Shown: in pieces, positions 23,118 to 34,032 of the stretch
Position numbering within the stretch: position 1 is the stretch's first letter
Layout of the letters: every line of letters begins with the position of its first letter
DNA from: Ophioceras dolichostomum
Lineage: Eukaryota > Ascomycota > Sordariomycetes > Magnaporthales > Ophioceraceae
NCBI GenBank assembly: GCA_003049485.1
Contig: PYST01000051.1
Span: forward strand, 99,879-163,878
Length of the DNA: 64,000 nt
Direction: 5' to 3'
Notes under the pieces: generated by a model
Databases searched by the model: none
Told to the model about the DNA's origin: nothing
What the model saw: the letters and a program-made list of their open reading frames with translations, nothing else
Translations under genes and position numbers: made by a program

Positions 23118-26100
23118 ATGAACGCCCCAGCTGGATCCCCAGACAACGCCGTTGATGCCACGAAGCCAGCATCGCAAACCCCCGTCAGGCGTCCTCCAGA
23201 CTCCCGACCCCGTCCCACCCTCTCCGATTTCTACGCCCTAGCGAAGCTCCCGATCGAGGCCGAGGAGATGAAAGCCGCCGAGGCGCCGGTCTGTCCCACC
23301 CGGCGTCAGGCGCGCCGTGCCTGTAGCAGTCCCGAGCCTTTACACATTCCTCGGATTCTTTCATCCCCTCCAGACTGTTCTTCGTCACTGCCGTCCCCAC
23401 CGGACTCCGGCTATGGCTCTAAGTCAGCCAACACGCCCCTCTCCTCTTCCTGTGAGAATTTCACGACAGCCCCAAAGCTATCCCTGAAACTCGATGTGCT
23501 TGACTTCTTCGACGGATCCGGCTCCAGAGATAGCCGTGGTCGGGAGGAGTCAGATAGCGACGCAAACCCAGATGAAGGCCTGTCAGTCGGTTCAAGCCTA
23601 CAGGCACAGGCACAGGCCAAGAAGTCTGCCACCTTGCCTCGGGCATCTCCACGCTCTGGATCTCGTCCGGGGCTCTATGGCGGCTTCCACTTGCAGCAGC
23701 CTCTAGTGAAGCAGCGGCGATGCTCTAACTTTGGACCTCCGCGTAAGACGCTGGGGGCGTCCCTTCGCCAGCCCGACCGATTTGTGCCGGCTCGGGACCA
23801 GCTGGCGTCCAGCTCGGAAAAGTTCAAGACCACCAAGGCCCCACACCTCCTGTCCGCGGTCGAAAAGCTGCTCCGGCATGACTGTGCGACCCCGGATGCA
23901 TTCTGCTTCAGGGCCGGTCGGGCGGCCCCGATAGCCCCGGAACGCTTTGCCCCATCTCGATCCGAGACAGGCCCGGCGGCCCGAAACGGCGCTAGGACTG
24001 TCTTGGGGCTCGTGGAGCCGAGTAATCCATCGAACTACGCTAACCGACAAGTCAGCAGCGGCTCCGTTTGGGCGGTCGGCGGCGTCGCCCCTAATGCTGC
24101 CGGGCCGGGCTTGGCCATCGATAACGGCCGCGGCCATCTCGCCCATAGCGGCACCAACGCTCGCCTGTTCACCACGGACTTTTCCACTACCAAGGCAAAG
24201 CCTGAGGAAGAGCAGGAGAAGCACGAGGGTCGTCTGGCTGCCGCCCTTGACATCAGCCGCGCTTCACGCGTGCTCGATTTTAAGCTGTTCCCCAAGTCCT
24301 CCTCCAAGATGCGAGACAAGGCCACGACAATATGGGGGTCGTTCCCGCGCGGCAAGACCTTTTGGAACGGTAGCCAGTGGATCAATGATGCGAACCTCCC
24401 CAGTACGTAATTCATCCTGCCCGCTTGCAACTTTGATGCTCGCCACTTCGATGCCTGCCCATTCGGTGCAAAGACGCCCGAGAAACCAAGCAGAGTTTCC
24501 CAAGCGGTGCAACAACAAGCCAAGGCTCCTAACCCCTGACAGCTAGCACCTCGCACCTAGCACTAACCCTTGTATTATAGAGCAGACCAAGTCCCATCCC
24601 ATGGCCCGCGTTCTTCCGGCATCCCCCTTCAAGTACGTGACCTCCTAATGGGTGATAGAGAGCCTTTAAAGTGTTGCGCTGACAACAGGAATCCAAGGGT
24701 CCTCGACGCCCCACGCCTTCGTGACGACTTCTACTGCTCGGTCCTGGCATACTCTGCCACCGCGCACACGCTAGCCGTTGGCCTGGGCTGCTATCTCTAC
24801 AGCTGGTCGGAGAGCGACGGGGTGCGACTTCTGGACCCCGGCCCGGCCGACGGCAGCTGGATCACGACAGTTGGCTTCTCATCGCCGCAAGGGCGGAGGA
24901 ACATCCTGGCCTTTGGTCGTTCCAACAAGATAGTCTCTCTCATGTCCCTCTTCGAGGGCCGGCCCCGGATGGAGATAACCCAGCCACACCCGATCGCGTG
25001 CATCAGCTAGAAGCCGATGTGCACGATTCGGGAGTCTCGCAACCCCCACAATCCGGGGGTCCTCGTCGAGACGGAGGACCTCCTCGTGGGAGACGAGGCC
25101 GGGAATATCTACTACTACGTCGTCGAGTGGCCGTACGACTGGGAGGTTGCTCGAGACAACTGGAAAGGCGAGGCGCGGCTGGTGCACATGATCTGCGTGC
25201 ACCACCAGCAGATTTGCGGGCTCTCCTGGTCGAATAAGGGCGACATGTTCGCCTCAGGAGGCAACGATAACCTGTGCTTTCTTTTTGAAACCAAGAAAGT
25301 GCTCGCCTCTGCGCCGAACCCCACCATGCGCGGGCGGGGCGGCATCGAAGTGGACGTCACGAGTCCGGACTTCGGCATCGAGCAGCTCGACTTGCCTAGT
25401 GATTCCGAGGACGAGGACGAGGCCGATGATCCTGGCTATGGCTCCAGCTCTGGCTCTAGCTCCAGCTTCAGCTCAGGCTCAGGCCCTGGGTCCGAAAATC
25501 AACGCGGCCCCGAGAATCCAGTGCAGCAGCCGGAGCGAGTCACCGTGGCGCACCCCATCCTTGCCCACCGGCTTCAGCGTGGCTCCGAAAAGCAGCGATG
25601 GATGCACGGCGCCGCGGTCAAGGCCATCGCGTTCTGCCCCTGGCAGGAGGGCCTTCTCGCCACAGGAGGCGGATCGAACGACAAGTGCATCCACTTCTTC
25701 CACACTACATCGGGTGCCCCACTGGCCACGATCGCCGTGGCCTCGCAGGTGACCAGCCTGATATGGAGCACAACCAGGCGCGAGATCGCAGCCACCTTCG
25801 GCTACGCCCAGCCGGAGCACCCGTTCCGCATCGCGGTCTTCTCGTGGCCGGATTGCAAGCAGGTCGCCTCCATCCCCTGGGAGGGTAAGCACCGGGCGCT
25901 GTACGCGATCCCGTATCCGCGAAACCTCGGCTGCCCGCCACTACCACCCCCAGCGCATTCGTCGTCGGTGTCGTCGTCGTCATATACAGCAGCAACACGC
26001 ACCCCGACCCCAGCCGAGGCCGGAGACTTCGATAGGGAGATAAGGGGGAGCGATAGCTCGTCTCGGCGACGAGACCAGCAGCGCCACACGCTTCCTGGAA

Positions 26101-26342
26101 GCAGCAACGCGAGCAGCAGCAACGTGAGCAACAGCAACCGCAACCGCAACCGCAGCGGCGGCAGCGGCACTGGTGGTACGGACGGCTGCATCGTGGTCGC
26201 CGCGAGCGACGAGAGCGTCAAGTTCTACGAGGTGTGGCCCGCCGACAAGCGTACCACTACCGGCGGCGTCGGCATGCTGGGCGGCAGCGACATCCTGGAG
26301 TCCCTCGAAGGGATCTTCAAGGAAGGTGACGTGATTCGATGA
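23118..26342 (+). CDS. AMA1: Meiosis-specific APC/C activator Ama1 (Cdc20/Cdh1 family) interrupted by one in-frame UAG
   Basis: Exons 23118-24402, 24581-24632 and 24689-26342 join in frame. Key elements are the C-box DRFVPAR (about residues 220-226), the pre-WD40 stretch KSHPMARVLPASPFK, then VLDAPRLRDDFYCSVLAYS (typical of Ama1) and WD40 repeats to the end. The last residues are EGDVIR, the Ile-Arg tail that docks activators on the APC/C. Codon 553 (25008-25010) is UAG, placed where I expect Trp in IACIS-W-KP. The same frame then continues for 444 codons. Unedited mRNA would give 552 residues lacking most of the propeller and the IR tail; UAG-to-UGG editing would give 996 residues. The long intact downstream frame argues against a pseudogene. 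Ama1 directs ubiquitination during meiosis and spore formation. A sequencing error or recent nonsense mutation remains possible. Confidence 0.85.
24997..25025 (+). promoter_or_regulatory. Predicted RNA hairpin with the AMA1 UAG adenosine in its loop
   Basis: CGTGC (24997-25001) pairs with GCACG (25021-25025), and ATC (25002-25004) pairs with GAT (25016-25018) past a two-base bulge. GCT (25006-25008) pairs with AGC (25012-25014), leaving loop AGA, whose first base, A25009, is the A of the UAG. Fungal A-to-I sites prefer U at -1 and hairpin loops. The pairing was found by eye. Confidence 0.5.
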
Positions 26343-28013
26343 ACGGACGAACCACAAGATGACCAAGGAGGTGGTAGTGTCGTCCGGTATCTGGCTCCTC
26401 CAAGCAGCTGCCGGACCAGGTACATCGCAGCATTTATCTTTTCTTTTTCTTTCCCCCCTTCTTCCTCACTATTGCTCTCATTCTTTTTCTTTTCATCTCG
26501 GGCTCACTTTCGCAAGGTCTCTGAGGGCCGACATCACACCCACAACACACTTGCTCACTTGGTCAAGCGATTGGGGATAGGAAACACCATGCGTCTTTTT
26601 TGGAAGGCAATCCCATCTGGGAATCATGGGGAATGGGTATTCTTTGTTTTGGGACCGGGTTGAGTGTATGGGGCTCGGCAGGTCTTTCTCTTTCTTTCAT
26701 CAGGTATTTTTTTTCTTTTTTTGGGCTTCCGACGCTATTGTTCAGTCACTTAGTGGCAGCACAACCAACCCCATACGAACACTACATGGCAGAAGGCTAT
26801 GGGGAGTTAGTCGGGTGGTTCGGACGAGGGAGCGAAGGGAAAACACAGCGCTGGTGTATGCGTATCGTTCGTTCGTTCGCTCTAGAAACAAATAACGAAG
26901 CAGCATTACACAGGGGGGTGGTGGTCTGAAGCAAAACCTGTCATAGGTGGTGGGAAGGACTACACACACAGAAAGAAAGATGTTAATTGGGAGAAAAAAG
27001 AGAGACAGGAGGGGAGGCCCTAGGGATGATATAGTTTTACACACCCATACATTACCACGAACACAGATTCATCAACATCAAAGCAAGGTATGAATCGATG
27101 TGGACCGGCTCAGATCGATAGCTAGTCCGTTGCTTTTATCAATCTCTTCTCATGTGTACTCTCTTTACCATCCGTCGCTGTCATGAGATGCCTCGGGATG
27201 CAGGCGGGCTTTGAGATGCTGTTGTTGCGCATGAAGTGTACTCTGAGCAAGGAGGGAAACACTGAACTGCGATTCTCTCTTCGTCGGCTTGCTATGTATA
27301 CTGACGCATACGTGCAACGTAGGTCGGGCGCCTCAGGAACTGTTTGAAGAACACAAAAGGAGATTAAGAGAAAAAGGGGACCGCTACATTCCCGATATAA
27401 GTGAAGGTTCCGACCGAGCCTTGAACTAGAAGAAGAGTCATCGGGCCCACGAGAGAAAAGATGACATGAAACATTTGCGCCTGTGAACTGGGGCGACCAG
27501 GATGGCGCGCGAGATAAAAAGAAACGAAATAACGCCGGTCCTATGCTGAGATACTTTCAAAAATAGTGGAAATGGAAAGTGAGCGTGAGGCATGGGGACG
27601 ACGACCGTCATCATCACCGCCAGTTTGGAGAGCCAGAACGGATGGATCATGAACGGCCTGGTCACCCAACACCGACCGGCCCTCCGGATATGCCGCCACC
27701 ACTAGGGGTCAGCACCTAGAGGCTTGATCTCTGATGTCCGTACAGGAAGAAAAGAGCGAAATGTTCTCTCTCGGGCCGGTGGGACCCGCTGCTGAGGTTT
27801 CGCCCAATTTAGCTTCTTCTATCCACCAACCTTTGCCTCCTTCGCTTCCTTCCTGATCGCTCTTCTGCACACCTTCACCTATGAACAGGTTACGGAGGAG
27901 ACACAATTTCTAGCCGCACGACCCCCCAACCCCCACTAGAAAGGAATGGAATGAACAGACAAGGCCTAGCTGAAGAAGAGCACGAGTTCCTCCCTTCCCT
28001 AGGTACCTACCTA
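26343..28013. other. Intergenic region between convergent genes
   Basis: No gene is supported in 1.67 kb; ORFs are short and repetitive (T-rich runs near 26430-26500 and 26700-26730). A CCTAGGTACCTACCT motif lies at about 27998-28012, just past the Syn8 stop. Confidence 0.45.
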
Positions 28014-28993
28014 CTACTTCAGAATAGCAATAAGAAGCACCAGTATGACGATAAGCACGACAATAATCACCATCTGCTTGCTCTCCCCTGCAGCCCTCGA
28101 GATCCTCCCAACCGACCTGCGCGCCCTCGTCAGCGTCCCCGCCTGCCGGTCGATCAGCCGCTCGGACTCGTCCAGCATGGCGACCTGGCTGTCGAGCTCG
28201 TCGCCGATCTGCATCGACAGCTCGCGCTGCCTCGAGATACTGGCGCCCAGCGCGTCCAGCTGCGCGTCCTGCTCCTCGATGACCTGCCGGTGGAACGCGT
28301 GGATCTGCACGTTGTCCATGGCCGCGCCCTCGACCTGGTCGCGGTACGTCGGGTCGTCGGAGGAGGGGTCGTCGCGGTAGGGGAGGGAGTGCCGGCCGAA
28401 GAGGCCTGTGCGGGCGGCTTCGAGGTCGACGTCGGATCCGGTTGGGGCGGGGCCGGCGCCGGCGGAGGCGGCGTCGGGTCCGTCGGAGAAGCGGACGGTC
28501 TTGGAGTTGGGCGATTTCTTGCTGGCGCCGACGGCGGGGACGGTGCTGGCGTGCTCGAAGTCTTCGGCGAGCGAGGGGTCGTTCGGGTGCGTGAGAGTGC
28601 TGTTGGTCGCGGGCGAGGAGAAGCCGTGGAACTGCGACGTCAGATCGGCGAACTGGTGCTCTAGGTCGGAGAGGGCGCTGGCGATGTTCGATGCTTTGCT
28701 GTAGGTAGGGCAGTGGCAGAAGTCAGTTCGTCAAGTTCGTGAACCATCAACAGACGATCTTCGGTGCATGATAGCGAGGGAAATAAAAAAACGTACGCAT
28801 CGTCGCCGGCCTCCTCGAGACGAGTCTTCTCCTTGCCCAACGACTCCAGCCCTTCGCGGAACTGGTCTAGTGAGCGTGAGATGTGACCATCCTGCGAATC
28901 GCTATCCAGGTTCAATGCCTGGGCCCTCTTGCGCTCCAGTAATGAGAGCTTGACATGGTCGGCGAGCAGGTACAGGGCGTTTGGATTTGACAT
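28014..28993 (-). CDS. SYN8: Syntaxin-8-like Qc-SNARE
   Basis: Two minus-strand exons (28993-28797, 28698-28014) give about 293 residues. The N-terminal helical region starts MSNPNALYLLADHVKLSLLERKRA. The centre is a linker of low conservation. The SNARE motif (about residues 195-255) includes HRQVIEEQDAQLDALGASIS and continues to ELDSQVAMLDE, with a Gln at the likely zero layer. The protein ends in a tail anchor of about 19 hydrophobic residues (MVIIVVLIVILVLLIAIL) with a single Lys at the C terminus. This is the organisation of endosomal Qc-SNAREs of the syntaxin 8 type, which act in fusion at the late endosome/vacuole. The splice joins GAT GC to C AAA in frame. The exact paralogue name is inferred. 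Confidence 0.82.
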
Positions 28994-29622
28994 GACGGCG
29001 AGTGTTGTGTTAGATTAAGTGGCAGGCAGATTGTTTGCCTGAATAGGCGCCTCTCTAATCCCTCGCCGAAGTTGCTTGTGCGATCGTGCGGTGCTGGTGC
29101 TGGTAACTGCCGATAGAAGGGGGTGGCGGGCGAGAACCTTCGCGCATGGATGTTTCCAGAGCAAGCGCGCTGTAGCACTCCCAAACTTAGCGACTCAACG
29201 ACTGGAGTCGCAGAGGTCAAGTCGACGAAAGGACGCCGGATGGAAAACGTAAGAAAACCAAAAAACGAATGAGAGAAAAACGAGGAAACAAGTACACAGA
29301 CAATTCAGCCGAGAGACATGCGGAGTGTGATGCGACTGAAGACGAGAAGGAGGGAGGCATCCATGATTTGAGACGCATATGCATTACGTTGGAAGTGACC
29401 GTACCCTGGGCCAGACCATCGTCATCCACTCAGGTACCCCGTACGCTTGGGCGAACCTGCGAATCTAACCTCTCTGCCTTATCGATAAGCTACGCCATCG
29501 CCCAGGGACTTCAATTTCTGTTCAAAACTCATGAGAAAAAATAACGAGAGAGGAGAAAAAGGCTTTGGAACTACTTGCCGTTTCTAACCAGAGATCTAGA
29601 TACAAAGCCTCCAGGACCAAGC

Positions 29623-29627
29623 AAAAA
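29623..29627 (-). terminator. RNA polymerase III T-run after tRNA-Ala
   Basis: Five T on the minus strand begin 4 nt after the tRNA 3' end, as expected for Pol III termination. Confidence 0.7.
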
Positions 29628-29630
29628 GTA

Positions 29631-29723
29631 TGGACACATCGGGATTTGAACCCGAGACCTTTCACAGGCGCAGAATGGCTTACATAATGCGAAGCGAAAA
29701 TCATACCCCTAGACCATGCGCCC
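29631..29723 (-). tRNA. tRNA-Ala(CGC) with a 21-nt intron
   Basis: The minus strand folds as a full cloverleaf. Acceptor GGGCGCA pairs with TGTGTCC and is followed by discriminator A73. The D arm begins TGGTCTAGGGGTATGATT. The anticodon stem TTCGC/GTGAA surrounds loop TTCGCA, giving anticodon CGC. A 21-nt intron follows position 37, and its GCG could pair with the anticodon. The variable loop is AGGTC and the T arm is TCGGG-TTCAAAT-CCCGA. Third base pair G3:U70 and A73 are the classic alanine identity elements, which supports the CGC (Ala) reading. The D arm and overall body look like fungal tRNA-Pro. Confidence 0.85.
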
Positions 29724-30234
29724 ATCAGTTGGCTTGATGTTGGGAATCCTGTTCATTGGATGGGATTATAGACTCTTCAAACAGGTCCACCAGTCAGCGT
29801 GCGGCCATCCCTTTATCCAATATGCAACCGAGTTAGAGGAAGTCGGCAAGAAGCAAGGAGGAAATCTTGAGTACATTACCATTCGTCATTCCCCCCAAAA
29901 AATGTCAGAAAAGAGGGAGGTGGTTTGCCTCGAGCTACTCGCGGATGCGCCCCTTGAAAGCTGTAGTAGAACGAATCACCATAGCCAGGGAGGACAACGT
30001 CCTTTCTCAGACTTGGGAAGGCGCGGAACGTTGTGAGAATTTCACTGCAGAATTGGACAGTGAAAAGTGTTTACGTTGACCTATGTGCCATCAAACAGTC
30101 CTCATATGCCAACCCGTTTTTTAATGCTACCACGAACTCATCACAGTAAAAGCCCCACGAAGAAAGCATGTAAGGCGGAATGGCAATCCCAAAGCAATCT
30201 CAATACGCTTCCATAACAATCTCGAACCGCAACC

Positions 30235-32196
30235 CTAATACCTCTTTTTAAACTTGCCCGAATTACCCTGCTGCTGCCTCGGCTGGCTCCCATACGCCCT
30301 CCTTCCACCACTACCAGCAGCCTTCCTATCCCTCCCACCCCCTGACATGCTCGCACCGAGCTGGATGTCCACCCTCGGCGGGGTGGCGAACCCAAAGCTC
30401 TTCGCTACCTTAGCCATGTCGAGCTTGTTGACGTCGAACACGGAGCGCAGGCTGTGGCTGGCGTAGGCGTGCAGGTAGGACCGGAACCCGTCCTTGGCGC
30501 TCTGGTTGAGGTAGTAGTTGCTCTTGATGAGCTTCTCGAGCTGAGACTGCACGTTGAGCACGCTCTTGGTCGGGAACTCGAACTCGACCACGGGGACACG
30601 CGCCTGCTTGAGGTAGGTCAGGAAGCCGACCTCGGTGGGGAGCAGGAACATGAGCGAGCGGCCCTTCTTGCCGGAGCCGCGCGCCGTGCGGCCTACGCGG
30701 TGGATGTAGTCGCGCGGGTCGTCTGGGGGGTCGAATTGGACGATCCAGTCGACGGCGGGGATCTTGTTTATTAGGAGTCTTAGGTTAGTCGCTGGCTGCT
30801 TGACTACGAGAAAGGGGCGGAGAAGGCGAAAGGGGGAACCTGGGGAACCGGGGGAACCTGGGGAACATTGTTGCAAAGAGAGCGCAAGACTGCGAATCAG
30901 ACTCACATCAAGACCACGAGCAGCAACATCCGTACAGATCAGCGTCCCCTGCGTCGCGTTACAGAACTCGAAGAACGTGTTCGTCCTCTTCTGCTGCTTC
31001 TGCTTGCCATGCAGGTCCAGCACATGCAGGTCGATGTAGTTGAGCAGCTCGGCGTAGTATTTCACCGAGTTGCAGCTGCTGAAAAACACAATGACCTTCT
31101 TCTTCTGCATCTTGCGCAGGAACGAGAACAGCAGCAGGAACCGCTTGTCCGCCTCGCACACGATGTAGCCCTGCTCCAAGCCCTCCACCGTGCTGAACTG
31201 CTTCTCCTCGTCCACGTTCAGGTACAGCGGGCCCGGTCGGAGCGACACGCGCGCGAGGTCCTCGACCTTGGTGGTCTGCGTGGCCGAGAACAGCATCGAC
31301 TGGCGCTCCTTGGGTAGGATCTTGATGATCTGCCTCATCTCGTCCTCGAACCCGATCTCGAGGATCCGGTCGGCCTCGTCGATGACCAGGGACCGCAGGT
31401 TCTTGAACACGAAGGGCGTGTTCTGCAGGTGGTCCAGCAGGCGGCCCGGGGTGGCTATGAGCAGGTTGACGCCCTTGGCGAGCTTCTCGGCCTCGGCGCG
31501 CCGGTTCGCGCCGCCGATGACGATGCCGTACGTCTGCGAGTGGTGCTTCATCAGCTCGCGCGCGACGCCGAATATCTGGAGCGCCAGCTCTCGCGTGGGA
31601 GAAACGACGATCACGCCCGTGCCGTTGCGGGGCTTGAAGCGCAGCGAGCGAAGCAGCTCCACTGCCGGGACGAGGAAGGCCAGCGTCTTGCCGGACCCCG
31701 TCTTGGCCGCGCCGAGGACGTCTTTGCCGGCTAGCAGAGGGGGGATGCCTCGCCTTTGGATCTCGGTCATCTTCTCGAAGCCCATCTCTTTGATCGCCTT
31801 CATTGTTGGCTCCGACAGTTCCAACTCTTCGAATGCTTGCGCAGCGGCGTCGGCGGCAGGAGGCAGCGTCAGGTTCGCCTGGTCGATAGCGTCGGCATTT
31901 GGGAGCTCCTCGCCATCACCGTCGCCCTCATCTTCCCAGTTGGCTGCTTCGCTGCTCTCGCCAGACGCTCCCGCATCGTCGTTTCCATTTCTACTTTCCT
32001 CGTCGTCGCCAGATGGCTCCTCTTCGTCGCTATCGTCTTCGCTCTCGCCGACTTCGTCGTCCGATGGTGGTGAAACCACTGGTTCCGCCTTCTTCAGCTT
32101 CGGTTTCTTGGCCCTGACAGATGGCTCAGCTGCGGCGGCAGAGGCCTTCACGCCAGTGGCGTCCTTGAATTTCCTCTTCTTTGTTGAGTCAATCAT
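30235..32196 (-). CDS. HAS1: DEAD-box ATP-dependent RNA helicase Has1
   Basis: Two minus-strand exons (32196-30907 and 30762-30235) give about 605 residues. The intervening 144 nt (GTGAGT donor, AAG acceptor) are in frame and stop-free but interrupt the helicase motif ARGLD and its continuation IPAVDWIVQFDPP, so they are an intron. Motifs in order: AKTGSGKT (I), PTRELALQ (Ia), TPGRLLDHL (Ib), DEAD (II), SAT (III), ARGLD (V), HRVGRTARG (VI). The N terminus is Lys-rich then acidic; the C terminus is Gly/Arg-rich (AAGSGGRRAYGSQ). The upstream signature FEELELSEPTMKAIKEMGF and the C-terminal YLHAYASHSLRSVFDVNKLD are typical of Has1/DDX18. It acts in nucleolar 40S and 60S ribosome assembly, including release of snoRNAs from pre-rRNA. 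Confidence 0.95.
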   Translation of the reverse strand: MIDSTKKRKFKDATGVKASAAAAEPSVRAKKPKLKKAEPVVSPPSDDEVGESEDDSDEEEPSGDDEESRNGNDDAGASGESSEAANWEDEGDGDGEELPNADAIDQANLTLPPAADAAAQAFEELELSEPTMKAIKEMGFEKMTEIQRRGIPPLLAGKDVLGAAKTGSGKTLAFLVPAVELLRSLRFKPRNGTGVIVVSPTRELALQIFGVARELMKHHSQTYGIVIGGANRRAEAEKLAKGVNLLIATPGRLLDHLQNTPFVFKNLRSLVIDEADRILEIGFEDEMRQIIKILPKERQSMLFSATQTTKVEDLARVSLRPGPLYLNVDEEKQFSTVEGLEQGYIVCEADKRFLLLFSFLRKMQKKKVIVFFSSCNSVKYYAELLNYIDLHVLDLHGKQKQQKRTNTFFEFCNATQGTLICTDVAARGLDVSLIRSLALSLQQCSPGSPGSPGSPFRLLRPFLVVKQPATNLRLLINKIPAVDWIVQFDPPDDPRDYIHRVGRTARGSGKKGRSLMFLLPTEVGFLTYLKQARVPVVEFEFPTKSVLNVQSQLEKLIKSNYYLNQSAKDGFRSYLHAYASHSLRSVFDVNKLDMAKVAKSFGFATPPRVDIQLGASMSGGGRDRKAAGSGGRRAYGSQPRQQQGNSGKFKKRY

Positions 32197-34032
32197 TTTC
32201 GTCTATGGCCGTACAGATGGGATAGCGTCGTTCTCAATTCCAGCGTCTGCTCTTCGTAGAAGGCCACCAAAAAAAAAAAAAAGTTCGGGTGGGGTTGACA
32301 TGCAGGGATCGCGATAGCGACCGGTGATAAGGCTGTGATTACTAAGCAGAGGAATCGACGGTTGTGCTTTTTCTGAGGACGGATAACCGTCACCGAGATT
32401 TACATCATTGACATCCTTCGTTCAGAACTCACTGCGAGGCTCTGACAGAGATGCTGAAGGGCCTAGAGGACTGGCAGGTGCCCCATTACCCCAGCCACGG
32501 TGAGGCACTCTCGCCTCTTTCTTGTCATCCACTCGCGACCGATCTTGGTCACAAAATGAATCGCGATGCCAGACCATCAGGGTCAATGTAAGCTGTTCTA
32601 GAGGAGTGGCTAAATGACGGGTAAAGGCTCCGAAGTCCCCAGCTGCCAGGTATCCTATCCTTGCCTGGGCCATCCTCGTTACTTGGACTCATCTATTTTC
32701 GCCCAACTTCCTCGCCCTCGGCCGATTTCATTTATCTCTCCCCCGCTGTGCCCTTAAAAATAGGCACAGGCAAGCATCTCTGAGGCTATTTCCCCAGTCC
32801 CGGTTGCATATTCCGACGTCACCCCCTCTGAAGCCCGAGAAGAATGGTTCTTTGCATCGGATACTTGCGCAATGGATCCCCCTCCTGATTTGATGAGACG
32901 GCTGTGTGCTGTCCATCGTCCGCCTCATCTCGGCGAGGGGTAGCAATTTGAACAAACGCAACAAAAATAGCTGAGGAAACTGGGAGAGAGGGAGACAAAA
33001 CTGGGCGTTGGCCTTCTGTTTCTTCAGAGCAGGCCCGGCTCTGCGGCGACGATCTTTACCCTCCTCGCTCTCGCTCGTCGAGCCCAGATTGACCCTCCGT
33101 GTCCAATGCCCGAGGCGACGTTCATCCTCGACTCTTGCTTTATGGCGGCAGAGGAAGGATCGCCATCTCGGGGAGCAGCCTCTGCAATGTCTTGACTCTG
33201 TGATTGGGCTTTCAGAATTGGAAATAATGAGGTAAAAGATTGTGATGAGAGGCCAGTAAGACTGCGAGACTTGTACGATGAAGAGAGAGCTACAACTTGG
33301 TCTTCGTTTGCCGAGTTGTAGGGAAGACGGACGTTATCCAAAGAGGCAGGTGATGTTCCCGGGAAACGATCCTTCCTCCGCATTTTCCAGGCTTCGCGAT
33401 CATCGGGATCTGTCAAGGCGGGCACGCAGGTGGCGTAGACACGGCTCAAGCCGAGCAGGGTCGCATCACAGCATCACGAGGAGTCGCTTTGATTGGACTC
33501 GAGCGAACTACGTGCTCTCTCAGTGCAGCATTCTTGTGGCAAAAGGCGGAGGATTGTCCAATACGACTTATTGCGCAGCTCTCAGAGACTCCGGGCCACG
33601 GTGTAATGAGAATGTCTCCACGCACTATGACGGTGCCGCCTTCTACAGGACTGTCGGGTATGGCGACCTCGCCGGTCGAGCAGGAACCTAGGCATATCTG
33701 ACGATGCTCCATTCTGGCTCCCATCGCGATTGCCTTGCACCGGGGGCGGGGCTGGCAGTTCAGCTCCATCTCCTGTGCCGTGTGTTAATATCGAGATCCT
33801 TGCTGGGCGGAACAATATGTCCCTGGGAAGCAATATAAAGAGGGATAGACATTATCTATTCTCGGATCATTTTTGGGGAGCGAGGGTCATAAAAGGCGTC
33901 TGTCCCATCACTCCAGACGACTAAGACAAGTCAAGGTGACCGATGAACTCTTGTTGAAGTAGAAAAGCTTCCACGGAACACTAACCACCACGACCTCCCT
34001 CCTGCACCGGATAAACACAAGGTACAGTAGCC
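32197..34032. other. Intergenic region
   Basis: I see no convincing gene in 1.8 kb. A 141-codon minus ORF (33024-33449) and a 137-codon plus ORF (33278-33691) overlap and have no motif. An A-run at 32268-32282 lies just upstream of HAS1. A TATA box for the secreted protein is at 33834-33839. Confidence 0.45.
33834..33839 (+). promoter_or_regulatory. TATA box (TATAAA) upstream of secreted-protein gene
   Basis: TATAAA is about 195 nt upstream of the ATG at 34033 in otherwise GC-moderate DNA. Its position fits a promoter with a leader of about 160 nt. Confidence 0.4.

Larger units (their letters stand above)
28994..30234. other. Intergenic region containing a tRNA gene
   Basis: Apart from the tRNA-Ala at 29631-29723 (minus) I see no gene. 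Short ORFs on both strands have no recognisable content. Confidence 0.5.

Noticed and set aside
33024..33449. 141-codon minus ORF between HAS1 and the secreted-protein gene
   Set aside because: No motif, overlaps a plus ORF of similar size; kept as intergenic.
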